A stretch of DNA of 64,000 bases, taken from GCA-003244245 sp050699595 (GTDB lineage Bacteria > Actinomycetota > Actinomycetes > Mycobacteriales > Pseudonocardiaceae). Of this stretch, positions 45,814 to 55,225 are shown one piece after another. The notes beneath the pieces were generated by a model. It was given only the letters and a program-made list of their open reading frames with translations, did not search any database and was not told the origin of the DNA. The stretch's first letter is position 1, and each line of letters begins with the position of its first letter. The stretch is from positions 19,791 through 83,790 of the forward strand of contig JBOHFI010000019.1 in the NCBI GenBank assembly GCA_050699595.1. The letters run 5' to 3'. Made by a program: the position numbers and the translations under genes.

Positions 45814-46008
45814 TTGATCCGCGCTTTCTTCCTTCAGCGCAGACCCAAGCAGCTGGCGGGCACCGAGCCCCCGAACCGCGCGCTGTTCTGGGACGGACTC
45901 GCCCCGGCCCTGGGCGCCATCCACGTGAGCCGAGCGGGAGCGTGGTGCCGCGAAGGAAAGACTCCGACCCGAGGGGTGCTATGGCAGGCGAACACCGATA
46001 CCGATTGA
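45814..46008 (+). CDS. Possible small protein overlapping the next gene
   Basis: About 64 residues ending in NRALFWDGLAPALGAIHVSR, WCREGKTPTRG and a TDTD tail. It looks protein-like, but the start is uncertain (TTG 45814 assumed; the frame is open to 45631). It overlaps the 45981 gene by 28 bases in another frame. Confidence 0.4.
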   Translation: MIRAFFLQRRPKQLAGTEPPNRALFWDGLAPALGAIHVSRAGAWCREGKTPTRGVLWQANTDTD

Positions 46009-46256
46009 TCGCGGGACTCCGAGTGACACTGGGTCGAGGCCCTCGCGCCCGGACGCCTGTCGCCACCACCCCGGGGTGCACTATCGGGTTCGCCGACGGG
46101 CCGACCGGTATCGCGCACCGCGTCACCGCTGAGGCCTTCGCCGCGGGCCGCCGCGCCGGAGGCGGCTGCATCGCCCTGTGCGGCGCGCAGGTGCGCCCCG
46201 CAAGCCTCACCACCCCCGCCCGCTATCACTGCCCGACCTGCGAGCGGAGCACCTGA
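45981..46256 (+). CDS. Small Cys-containing actinomycete protein
   Basis: A 91-residue protein: AGEHRYRLIAGLRVTLGRG, then a C-terminal CIALCGAQVRP and YHCPTCER with four cysteines likely to bind zinc. Small proteins with this Cys pattern often precede XRE/TPR regulators in actinomycetes. GAGGGG lies five bases before ATG 45981. The XRE/TPR gene starts 60 bases downstream. Confidence 0.65.
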   Translation: MAGEHRYRLIAGLRVTLGRGPRARTPVATTPGCTIGFADGPTGIAHRVTAEAFAAGRRAGGGCIALCGAQVRPASLTTPARYHCPTCERST

Positions 46257-46316
46257 TGGCCTAGTACTCGCTGCCTTGCGGATACCGTCGTCTTCCTGAC
46301 CGAAAGGTGATCAACA

Positions 46317-47597
46317 GTGGATCCGATTGACCCCGAGTTCTTCGACAGTGACGAGATGCGTGCCGCGTTTTCCGCCCGGGATATCGGCACCGTCTACCGG
46401 CTGCTGCGGCGTCAGGGCGTGAGCCAGCGCCGGATCGCGCACCTGACGGGGCAGTCGCAGTCGGAGGTGTGCGAGATCCTCCAGGGCCGTCAGGTGCTGA
46501 ACGTGCGGGTACTCGAGCGCATCGCCGACGGGCTCGGCATACCCCGAGCGCGGCTGGGCGTCAGTTACGGTGAGCAGGCACCGGACCCGCCCTCCGCCGG
46601 ACAGGAGGTGGATGAGGCCATGAAACGCCGCGCCCTGGTCGTCACCACCATGACCGCCGCCGTGGGCCAGGCGTGTACGGGTCTGCCCGAGCTGGCCTTG
46701 CCGGCCGGGCAGCCGCTGCCCTCGCGGCTGGAGATGTCCCATGTGCACACCGTGGTGGCGGTCACCGAGCGACTGCGCGGGGTGGCGCGGTACTACGGCG
46801 GGCAGGCCGACCTGTTCGTCGCCGCTGCGACGCTCTACGCCCGGTGGATGCAGGCGCCCGCGGCTGATGCCGTCAAGGCAGCGCTGGCCGCCGCGTTGGC
46901 TGAGCTGCACATCGAGGCGGGTTGGGCGTGCTATGACTCCGGGCTGGACGGGACGGGCTTGTTTACCCGCGCCCTGCGGCTGGCCGGTGTGGCCAAGGAC
47001 ACCTACGGGATCGCTAACGCCGCCTGGCACGCGGGGATGGTGTGGGTGCGCACCGGGCATCCTGATGATGCGCTGAAGCTACTTCAGCTCGGGCAGGTTC
47101 AGCTCCGCGCCGAGGATTCCCGGGTACCGACCCTCACCGCGCGGCTGGCCCGGGCTTCCGCCGCCGCCTACGCCCGCATGCGTGGCCACGATGAGGCCAC
47201 CCGCTGCCTGGCCGAGGCGGGTGAGGGGTGGGAGCCCCGCGATGCGTTCGAGCGCGCGGGAGCCGATTTCGTGACCGCCGGGGTTCAGCGCGACCTGGGC
47301 CGGCTCGACACCGCTGAGCAGCTCGCCGCCCGCGCGGTACGCGCCTACGGTGAAGGCCACTACCGCCGGGGTGGCACGGTAGCTGAGCTCCTCCTCGCCG
47401 AGATCCACGTGCGGGCGGGGGAACCCCGGGGACTGACCCTGGCCCACCACGCCATCGAGAAGGTGATCACCCTGCACTCCGTCGCCGCCCGCCGGGAATG
47501 GCTGACACCACTGGCCACCGCCCTGGAAGCCCGCTCCGGCACCGACACCCAGCAGCTCGCCCGGAGGGCCCGGCAGCTCGCCACGACCCGGATCTAA
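46317..47597 (+). CDS. XRE/TPR transcriptional regulator
   Basis: A 426-residue protein with a helix-turn-helix near residues 35-60 (ISQRRIAHLTGQSQSEV-type: VSQRRIAHLTGQSQSEVCEI) and a linker with MKRRALVVTTMTAAV. A long TPR-like region follows (e.g. GHPDDALKLLQLGQ, GRLDTAEQLAARAVR). GTG 46317 is preceded by AAGGTGA. It stands just upstream of the TIR/STAND gene, separated by 173 bases, and could control it. Confidence 0.85.
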   Translation: MDPIDPEFFDSDEMRAAFSARDIGTVYRLLRRQGVSQRRIAHLTGQSQSEVCEILQGRQVLNVRVLERIADGLGIPRARLGVSYGEQAPDPPSAGQEVDEAMKRRALVVTTMTAAVGQACTGLPELALPAGQPLPSRLEMSHVHTVVAVTERLRGVARYYGGQADLFVAAATLYARWMQAPAADAVKAALAAALAELHIEAGWACYDSGLDGTGLFTRALRLAGVAKDTYGIANAAWHAGMVWVRTGHPDDALKLLQLGQVQLRAEDSRVPTLTARLARASAAAYARMRGHDEATRCLAEAGEGWEPRDAFERAGADFVTAGVQRDLGRLDTAEQLAARAVRAYGEGHYRRGGTVAELLLAEIHVRAGEPRGLTLAHHAIEKVITLHSVAARREWLTPLATALEARSGTDTQQLARRARQLATTRI

Positions 47598-47770
47598 CGG
47601 CTTTCGCGCCACAACGATGATCGGATCCTGCTTGGCTGGGGGCTGGGCGGCTCGTCTCCGGCTGTCTGGCCGGCTGTAGGTTCTGCGGGTCGCCGGACCT
47701 GTCCGATCTGAAGTCACCTTGAGGGTCGGATGTTCCGTCCACTGGTTACGAGACATCTCCTGGGGGGATC

Positions 47771-50700
47771 GTGGCTCGCATTTTCATCAGCTATGCCACC
47801 CCCGACCGGGCGATCGCCGATGAGGTGTCGGGCTGGCTGCGCTCAACTGGCCATGAGCCGTTCCTCGACCACGACCTGCGCGACGGGATCGGTGCCGGTG
47901 AGGACTGGGAGCAGCGCCTGTACCGCGAGCTGCGTGAGGTTGACGCGGTGATCGGGGTGGTGACGTCGTCGTTTCTGGCGTCGAACTGGTGCTCAGCGGA
48001 GCTGGGGATCGCGAGCGCGCGGGGGTGCCGGCTCATCCCGCTGCGCGCTGAGGCCGGCGTGGTGCACCCGCTGATGCGGCGCCTGCAGGACGTGGACTAC
48101 CAGGCCGATCCCCGCCAAGCCCGGGACCGAGTGCTCCACGCGGTGCGGCTGGTGGACGATGGCGGGGGCACGTGGCGAGAAGGTGACAATCCCTTCCCCG
48201 GCCTGGAGCCGTTCACCGCGGCGCTGAGCCAGGTGTTTTTCGGTCGCACGGTGCAGGCCCGCGAGGTCGGCAATCGGCTGCGCGCGATGGGCGGTACCGG
48301 GGGGCTGCTGGCCATCGTCGGGCCCTCCGGTTGTGGGAAGTCCTCCCTGCTCAACGCTGGGGTGGCCCCGTTGCTCGAGGGGGACCCGGAATGGCTGGTG
48401 GCGCCGTCGCTGGTGCCGGGCAGCGATCCGCTGCCCGAGCTGGCCCGGGTGCTGGCGATCACGGCTCACCGTCGGGGCCTGGGCTGGTCGGCCAGCGATG
48501 TCCGCGGCAAGCTCGACGCCGGTACCGATGGCCTGCGGCGCGTGGTCGACGATCTGCTGGTCGCCGGCTCGGGTACCCACCCTCGGCGACTGGTGGTCAC
48601 AGTTGACCAAGCTGAGGAGTTGTTCACCCGCACGACCCCGGCTGCCCTGCACCGATTCGCGCAACTGCTGAGCGGGGCGGTCGCCGGCCCGGTGCGGGTG
48701 ATCGTGGCGATGCGCTCGGAGTTCCTCGACGACCTGCGTGATCTCCCCGCGCTGTCTGGAGTGCCGATCGAGGCGTACCTGTTGGCCCCGCTGGACCGGG
48801 AGGCGCTGCGTGAGGTCATCGAACGGCCCGCCAAGGTGGCCCGGCTGCGACTTGATGACGGCCTGGCAACCCAGCTGGTCGCCGACACCGACAGCGGAGA
48901 AGCCCTGCCGCTGCTCGCCTTCATCCTGCGCCAGCTCGCCGACGGCGTGCCCGCCGGAGGTACGGTGGCTCTGTCCCGCTACCGCGATCTCGGTGGTGTC
49001 CGGGGCGCGCTGACTCGGCATGCCGACGTCGCGTTCACTGACGCGGTCCGGGTCAGTGGCCTGACCGAACGAGAGGTGCTGGCCGGGCTCACTCGCTTGG
49101 TCACCGTTGATGAGACCGGCCGCCGCGGTCGGCGGCAGATCAAGCTCACCAGCCTGCCCGAGTCACTGCGGGTCGCGCTGGGAGTCTTCGTGGAGCGCCG
49201 TCTGCTGCTCAGCGACACCGACGACGCCGGCCAGGTGTGGCTCACTGTGGCCCACGAGGCGCTGCTGACCGAGTGGGGACCGCTGGACACCGCCACCGCC
49301 GACATCACCGCCGCCCTACGTACCGCCCGGGTAGTCGAGCAAGCGGCCGCCGAGTGGACCAGCGCGGGCCGGACCGAGCACTACCTCTGGGACGACAAAC
49401 GGCTCACCGACACCCTCGCCACACTGGGAATAACCAGCAACGGCGGCCACCCCAACCCCGTCGCGCCCCTTGTGGAGCTCGATGACGAAGCTCAGGCGTT
49501 CCTCAACGCCACCACCCAGCGCGTCCACGCCACCAAGGAACGCGAACGGCGTCGCCGCACCCGCACCACCACCGTGCTGTCGACCCTGCTGGTGCTTGCG
49601 CTCATTGCGTCGGTAGTCGCCTTCCAACAACGCGGCACCGCACAAACGCAACGCGGCGCCGCACAAACGCAACGCGACAACGCCATCTTCAACCAGATCA
49701 CCGCCCAAGCTGACCGACTGCGCAGCACCGATCTCTCGCTCGCGGCCCAACTCGACCTCACCGCCTACCGCATGCGACCAACCCTGAACCTCCGCACGGC
49801 CCTGATCACCGCAGGGAACACCGCCTTGTCCACGCCACTGACTGGCCACACCAGCGGCGTCACCTCGGTGGCGTTCAGCCCGGATGGACACACTCTGGCT
49901 AGCGGCAGCGCCGACCAGACGGTGCGGTTATGGAGCGTGACCGACCCGACCCACCCCACGTTCCTGACCCCACCCCTGACGGGCTACACCAACTACGTCA
50001 ACGCGGTGGCGTTCAGCCCTGATGGGCACGCCCTGGCCACCGGCATCGGCGACCACACCGTGCGGTTATGGAACGTGACTGACCCGACCCACCCCACGTC
50101 GCTAGGCCAACCCCTGACCGGCCACACCGGCGACGTCGTTGCGGTGGTGTTCAGTCCCGATGGGCGGACCCTGGCCAGCGGCAGCGACGACCAGACGGTG
50201 CGATTGTGGAACGTGACCGACCCGACCCACCCCTCTCCGCTGGGACCACCCCTGACCGGCCACACAGGCCTTGTGCGCGCGGTGGCGTTCAGCCGGGACG
50301 GGCGCACTCTGGCCAGCGGCAGCGCCGACCAGACGGTGCGGTTGTGGAATATGGCCGACCCGGCCCACCCCACACCGTTGGGCAGACCCCTGACCGGCTA
50401 CACCGGCTACGTTCTTGCGGTGGCGTTCAGTTTGGATGGGCGCATCCTGGCCACCGGTAGTGGCGACCGGACGGTGCGGTTGTGGAACGTGACCGACCCG
50501 GTCCACGCCACACCGTTGGGCCGACCCCTGACCGGCCACACCAACTACGTCGACGCGGTGGCGTTCAGCCCCGATGGGCGCACCCTGGCCAGCGGCAGCT
50601 ATGACCGGACGGTGCGGCTGTGGAATATGGCCGACCCGGTCCACGCCACACCGTTGGGCCGACCCCTGACCGGCCACACCAACTACGTCGACGCGGTGGC

Positions 50701-51823
50701 GTTCAGCCCCGATGGGCACACCCTGGCCACCGGCAGCCGCGACGGCACAGCCCGGCTCTGGAACATTCCCTCGGCGGTCATGAGTGGCCACACCAGTGAC
50801 GTCTTCGCGGTGGCGTTCAGTCCCGATGGACATACCCTGGCCACCGGCAGCGATGACCGGACGGTGCGGTTGTGGAATGTGGCCAATCCGGTTCACCCTA
50901 TGCCGTCGGGCTCAGCCCTGACCAGCCACACCAGCTTCGTTTTCGCATTGGCGTTCAGCCCTGACGGGCATACCCTGGCCACCGGCAGCGGCGACCGGAC
51001 CGTGCGGTTGTGGAACGTGACCGACCCGGCTCACCCCACGGAGTTGGGTCAACCCCTGACCAGCTACACCTACCCGGTCAGCGCGGGGGCGTCCAGCCGG
51101 GATGGGCACACCCTGGCCACCGGCAGCTACGACGGGACCGTGCGGTTGTGGAATGTGGCCAACCCAGCGCAGCCCACTCCGCTGGGACGACCCCTGACCG
51201 GTCACACTGGCATCGTTGCCGCGGTGGCGTTCAGCCCGGATGGACACACTCTGGCCACCGGCAGCCACGACGCGACCGTGCGGTTGTGGAACGTGACCGA
51301 CCCCACTCACCCTATGCCGCTGGGCCTACGCCTGACCGGCCACGTCAACGCCGTCGAGGCGGTGGTGTTCAGCCCTGATGGGCATACCCTGGCCAGCGGC
51401 AGCTTCGATCAGACGGTGCGGTTGTGGAACGTGACCGACCCGGCCCATCCCACACCGTTGGGCCAACCCCTGACCGGCCACACCGACGGCGTCACTGCGG
51501 TGGTGTTCAGTCCCGATGGGCAGATCCTGGCCAGTGGCAGCGACGACCAGACGGTGCGGCTGTGGAACGTGACCGACCCAGCCCACCCCACCCCCCTAGG
51601 CCAACCCCTGACCGGCCACACCGACCACGTCGTGGCGGTCGCGTTCAGTCCCGATGGGCAGACTCTGGCCAGCGGCAGCCAAGACCACACCGTTCGGCTA
51701 TGGGAGATGAACGTCAACCAAGCAATCCAGCGGATCTGCGCTGCCACCGCGAACACTCTCACTCCCGCGACGTGGAAACAGTACGTGTCACCGGACCTGC
51801 CTTATCGCCCGCCCTGCCCGTGA
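47771..51823 (+). CDS. TIR / STAND ATPase / WD40 sensor protein
   Basis: 1350 residues. An N-terminal TIR domain (1-130; FISYATPDRAIAD) has the NADase-type Glu77 in SNWCSAELGIA. It is followed by an nSTAND1-type ATPase with Walker A GPSGCGKSS (Lys190) and Walker B VVTVDQAEELF (about 275). A membrane helix lies near 598-618, then 14 WD40 repeats (about 687-1313), enough for two propellers, and a C-terminal cap with LTPATWKQY and PYRPPC. Bacterial TIR effectors commonly deplete NAD+ on activation, giving abortive infection; here activity is inferred from the Glu and the domain order. GTG start with a G-rich ribosome site. Confidence 0.9.
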   Translation: MARIFISYATPDRAIADEVSGWLRSTGHEPFLDHDLRDGIGAGEDWEQRLYRELREVDAVIGVVTSSFLASNWCSAELGIASARGCRLIPLRAEAGVVHPLMRRLQDVDYQADPRQARDRVLHAVRLVDDGGGTWREGDNPFPGLEPFTAALSQVFFGRTVQAREVGNRLRAMGGTGGLLAIVGPSGCGKSSLLNAGVAPLLEGDPEWLVAPSLVPGSDPLPELARVLAITAHRRGLGWSASDVRGKLDAGTDGLRRVVDDLLVAGSGTHPRRLVVTVDQAEELFTRTTPAALHRFAQLLSGAVAGPVRVIVAMRSEFLDDLRDLPALSGVPIEAYLLAPLDREALREVIERPAKVARLRLDDGLATQLVADTDSGEALPLLAFILRQLADGVPAGGTVALSRYRDLGGVRGALTRHADVAFTDAVRVSGLTEREVLAGLTRLVTVDETGRRGRRQIKLTSLPESLRVALGVFVERRLLLSDTDDAGQVWLTVAHEALLTEWGPLDTATADITAALRTARVVEQAAAEWTSAGRTEHYLWDDKRLTDTLATLGITSNGGHPNPVAPLVELDDEAQAFLNATTQRVHATKERERRRRTRTTTVLSTLLVLALIASVVAFQQRGTAQTQRGAAQTQRDNAIFNQITAQADRLRSTDLSLAAQLDLTAYRMRPTLNLRTALITAGNTALSTPLTGHTSGVTSVAFSPDGHTLASGSADQTVRLWSVTDPTHPTFLTPPLTGYTNYVNAVAFSPDGHALATGIGDHTVRLWNVTDPTHPTSLGQPLTGHTGDVVAVVFSPDGRTLASGSDDQTVRLWNVTDPTHPSPLGPPLTGHTGLVRAVAFSRDGRTLASGSADQTVRLWNMADPAHPTPLGRPLTGYTGYVLAVAFSLDGRILATGSGDRTVRLWNVTDPVHATPLGRPLTGHTNYVDAVAFSPDGRTLASGSYDRTVRLWNMADPVHATPLGRPLTGHTNYVDAVAFSPDGHTLATGSRDGTARLWNIPSAVMSGHTSDVFAVAFSPDGHTLATGSDDRTVRLWNVANPVHPMPSGSALTSHTSFVFALAFSPDGHTLATGSGDRTVRLWNVTDPAHPTELGQPLTSYTYPVSAGASSRDGHTLATGSYDGTVRLWNVANPAQPTPLGRPLTGHTGIVAAVAFSPDGHTLATGSHDATVRLWNVTDPTHPMPLGLRLTGHVNAVEAVVFSPDGHTLASGSFDQTVRLWNVTDPAHPTPLGQPLTGHTDGVTAVVFSPDGQILASGSDDQTVRLWNVTDPAHPTPLGQPLTGHTDHVVAVAFSPDGQTLASGSQDHTVRLWEMNVNQAIQRICAATANTLTPATWKQYVSPDLPYRPPCP

Positions 51824-52110
51824 TGTGCAACGGGACGCAGCCGCCACAGCTGGTCCTGTTCAGCGCCCGTTTGGGCCGTACGGGGACGCATTTAGTACTC
51901 GCTCGTCGTCTCGAATGGGTGTCGAAGCGACTCCCGCTTCCACAGTGCAGAGCCTATTTTTCGCCCTTGTCATTCGTGCCCCAAACCTACGAGACCTACT
52001 GAAAGACAGACCCGATTTTTTCGACACCGAATCCCAGGGGAATATACGGTGACCGGCCGCAGGCATTCGGGATTAACTTAGCGTTTGGTCACGGAGGGAG
52101 GAATTGTGCT
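51824..52110. other. Intergenic, AT-richer
   Basis: It contains short open frames but no ribosome site or known product. The region 51950-52050 is AT-rich for this genome. Confidence 0.35.
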
Positions 52111-52825
52111 CTACGCGATGAGCAGCTCGATGCGGGCGCGGTGGGTGAGTTCGCGGACGGGGGTTCGGTGTGCCAACGGCTGAGCCGGGCGAGGAGGTCG
52201 TTGAGGTAGTCCAGCGACCGAGCCGATGTCACGCGCGAGAGAACGTTCACCGTCTGATGGCCATACTGAACGGCGCGGTCGAGATCGGGTGAACAGCCCT
52301 GGAGGTGGGGGTGCCGAGAACGGTGAGTCGCAGCGCGTGAGAGCGAGCGTAGACGTCGGTGGCCATGGTGGCTTCACGGTTCCAGCGCCAGGCTTGAGCG
52401 GGCATGCCGAGGTCCCGGTGGATTTCGATGGCGTCGGCGCAGCCATCATCGCCGTGGACAGCACCTCGTCCTGCCGCCCGAGATCGTTAGTTAAGGCTTG
52501 CAGGACCTGCACCAGTTGGGTGGCCCGCCACTGCACATGGGCCAGCACATCGAGCCGGCTTTGCGCGTTGGCTACGGCGTAGGCCTCCTCAATCGCGGGA
52601 ATGATTTCGGGTGAGTCCGCGCCGTTCACGCGCAGTGCCGGCTCGGCCTCCATCACCTTGCGCTCGGCGGCGCCGACCACGCCGTGCGACAGGTGGAGCA
52701 TGGCGTCGGGTTCGGCCAGGTGCGCTGGTACCTGGGCCGGCCGCGCCGAGCGCGGCCAGGGTTTCCAGCAACTCGGGCACGGTCAACGGCTGCGGGGCCT
52801 GCCGTGCGGTCATGACGGGCACCAT
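52111..52825 (-). pseudogene. Multiply frameshifted regulator remnant
   Basis: On the minus strand pieces of one protein can be followed across frames: PLTVPELLETLAALGAA, then MLHLSHGVVGAAERKVMEAE to VQWRATQLVQVLQAL, then QAWRWNREATMATDVYARS, then PPVRELTHRARIELLIA at the stop. The helical middle resembles the TPR part of the actinomycete XRE regulators. At least three frame changes are needed, so it is decayed rather than merely mis-sequenced. Confidence 0.65.
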
Positions 52826-53071
52826 AGCGGTTGATCATGGGATGAACCTGGAACGAGCCCCACACAAACCTGGGTGGGCCCGCCTCCAGTCGCGCGGGTT
52901 CGACGTCGAGAAGGGCGGCCGCTGAAGAATGGGTCGTGCTACGCGGAGAGGCCACCGAACAACCCACCGCCATCGTGGTCCGGTTCGATCAGCCTGGTGG
53001 GCAGCGCGAGGCCCAGACCACGCCGACTCCGGAGCGCCGACCTGCACGCCAGGGGAATCCCTGGAAGGGCT

Positions 53072-54241
53072 CTATCGGTCACGGTTGTCGATGATGACCT
53101 GGAACGGGTGGTGGTCGCTGCGGGTGAGGAGGAGCAGGGGTGGGGTGGTGGTGAGGTCGGGTGTGTCGGTGATTCCGCCGATGCGGTGGGTGTGGGTGAT
53201 GAGCGCGAAGTCGTGGTCGCCGACGAGGTTGGTGATGTGGTGGGCGTTGCCGGCGCCGCGGGGGTGGCGGAGGAAGCATTTGGTGGCCCCGAGGGTGCCT
53301 AGCGCCAGGCATCCGGAGAGTAGGAACACGGTGGTGTCGGCGAGGGTGATCCTGGTGACCACGCTGAGGTCGGCGAGCAGTTGCCCGGTCGCGGTGCGCA
53401 GGGGGCTCAGGAGGGGGTCATCGACGCCGGAGATGACCAGGTGGGGATCGGCGGGGTCGTTGCTCTGGAAGCGGATCGGGAGGTGGGGGTGGAATTCGCG
53501 GTGTTTGCTGTTCCAGGTCGGGGAGCCGATCACGATCAGGGTGCTGGCACCGGCTTCGTAGTACTCCGAGGGGGCGAAGTCGTGGATGCCGGCTTGGGGG
53601 AACAGGTGGGCCAGGCGGACCCGGACGTAGACCAGGGCGTCGAGGTCGGCGAACTGGCCGTAGCGCATGAAGTGCGGGTCACCGGGCGTAGCGGTCGGGG
53701 ATCGGGTGTGGGTGGGTAGTTCGGAGCACACGATGTCCACCCGGGAGGTGTCGGTCAGGCCCCAGAACTCGGTGAGGTCGGCGTGTTGGCGCGCTTGCTG
53801 GTCGGTGCCGCTGGTGGTGCTCGGGGTGCTGTGGGGTGGGGGTGGGTAGGTTCCGGTCGCGATGAGCATCGCGAGGGTGTCGAGTGTGTGTGATGCCGTC
53901 CGGCGGACGGTCTTGACGGTGCGGCCGAGCAGTGTGGCCAGCGATTCCTGGCGTTGTCCCAGCGTGGGGTAGCTGTGTTCACCGAGGAGGTTGAACTCGA
54001 CCTGGGCGTGGAGCCGTTCGTGTTGGGCGAGGGCGTCGATGGCGCGGCGTAGCGCGGCGACCATCCGGGGCACGTCCTCGGCCTGCCCGGTCAGCGACCC
54101 TTGGCTGGCCAGCAGCAGGTCCTGTAATTGGGGTGACAGGGACCGGACCACGCCGGGGTGTCCCAGGGCGGGGCCGCGCCGCAGGCATTCCAGCTCGGCG
54201 CGGATCTGTTCGGTCGACAGCGGTGGCCCGGGAGCGGTCAT
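53072..54241 (-). CDS. Uncharacterised protein with N-terminal HTH-like part, divergent from the MAT operon
   Basis: A 389-residue protein. The N-terminal 130 residues are helical with TLGQRQESLATLLGRTVKTV, like a regulator recognition helix region. The C-terminal 230 residues form an alpha/beta domain with STLIVIGSPTWNSKHREF, a polar middle and TVFLLSGCLALGTLGATKCF. I recall this GGP/GSPxxN...GCxxxGTLxA pattern from uncharacterised bacterial and archaeal proteins. It may bind a nucleotide-like ligand. ATG 54241 is chosen because the upstream in-frame sequence is low quality. Its divergence from the SAM-synthetase operon suggests it is the regulator of that operon. Confidence 0.6.
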   Translation of the reverse strand: MTAPGPPLSTEQIRAELECLRRGPALGHPGVVRSLSPQLQDLLLASQGSLTGQAEDVPRMVAALRRAIDALAQHERLHAQVEFNLLGEHSYPTLGQRQESLATLLGRTVKTVRRTASHTLDTLAMLIATGTYPPPPHSTPSTTSGTDQQARQHADLTEFWGLTDTSRVDIVCSELPTHTRSPTATPGDPHFMRYGQFADLDALVYVRVRLAHLFPQAGIHDFAPSEYYEAGASTLIVIGSPTWNSKHREFHPHLPIRFQSNDPADPHLVISGVDDPLLSPLRTATGQLLADLSVVTRITLADTTVFLLSGCLALGTLGATKCFLRHPRGAGNAHHITNLVGDHDFALITHTHRIGGITDTPDLTTTPPLLLLTRSDHHPFQVIIDNRDR

Positions 54242-54379
54242 GTGTCCATGATCTGTCCGCGCCACGTCCGGATGTCCAGCACAAGACCCGGACATCGGCC
54301 TATCGGTGCACCCCTGACGGTAACCAGGCTGATCACAGTGACGCGACCCCTGCCGCCGGATTCTGTGAGGAGCCTGGTG

Positions 54380-55225
54380 ATGCCGCTTGGAGTGGTGCTC
54401 AACCCCGATGAGCTCGGCCCGGACCCCATCGTGGGCATGGACCTGGCCGTTGCCCTGGGGATCGGTGCGGTGGAGATCCGCACCGCCTGGGGACACAACG
54501 CCCTGCACTTGGACGACGCCCGGGTGCGCGAGATCCGTCGGCAGGCCGAGGTGCGAGGGTTGGAGGTCGCGGCGTTGGCCTCGCCGTTGTGGAAGTGGTG
54601 TCGGCCCGAGGCCACACCGGGTCGGGTGGACAGCTTCGGGTTTCCCACCCGCGTCCCGATCGGTGAGCGGGAACGGTGGGTGCGTCGAGCCATTGAGGTT
54701 GCCCGGCTGTTGGACACCGGGCGGGTGCGGGTGTTCTCGCACCTGCGGGTCGAGCCCGAGTTGACCGAGGACTTCACCGCCGACCCGCTGCTCGTCCGCG
54801 CCCTGGCGCTGGCCGGCGACGCTGGTGTGCGGTTGTTGCTGGAGAACGAACCGGTCTGCACCACCGCGTCCACTCGCGTGGTGGCCGCGGTCCTGGCCGA
54901 GCACGCCCCTGCGGGGTTGGGGTGGTGGCTGGATGTGGCCAATCTGCACGAGTTGGGCGAGGACACGGTCACCGCGGTCACGGAGCTGGCCGCGTACATC
55001 GACTATGTGCACGTCAAGGACTACCAACCAGGTGAGGGCCGGGACAAGCGGTTCTGTCCGGCTGGTACGGGGGTGGTGCCCTACCGGCGGGTGCTGCCGA
55101 TCCTGGCCGCTCAGGCACCGGCGGCACCGTGGGCGTTGGAGACTCACGTCCGTGACACGCCCCGCCAGGCCCTCACCGACGGGGCGAGGTTCCTGCACCA
55201 CGCTCGTGCCGAGACGGTGGCGTGA
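54380..55225 (+). CDS. TIM-barrel sugar isomerase/epimerase-like enzyme
   Basis: A 281-residue xylose-isomerase-like TIM barrel (AP endonuclease 2 family). Likely metal ligands are in LLLENEP (Glu), WWLDVANLHE (Asp, His), YVHVKDY (His) and ALETHVRD (Glu). It could isomerise or epimerise a sugar or cyclitol; the substrate is unknown. ATG 54380 follows AGGAG. The stop overlaps the next gene (TGATG). It is the first gene of the operon. Confidence 0.82.
   Translation: MPLGVVLNPDELGPDPIVGMDLAVALGIGAVEIRTAWGHNALHLDDARVREIRRQAEVRGLEVAALASPLWKWCRPEATPGRVDSFGFPTRVPIGERERWVRRAIEVARLLDTGRVRVFSHLRVEPELTEDFTADPLLVRALALAGDAGVRLLLENEPVCTTASTRVVAAVLAEHAPAGLGWWLDVANLHELGEDTVTAVTELAAYIDYVHVKDYQPGEGRDKRFCPAGTGVVPYRRVLPILAAQAPAAPWALETHVRDTPRQALTDGARFLHHARAETVA

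Noticed and set aside
49830..51700. Regularly spaced repeats that might be mistaken for a CRISPR array
   Set aside because: The period is about 130 bases, there are no unique spacers, and every unit encodes a WD40 blade in one frame.
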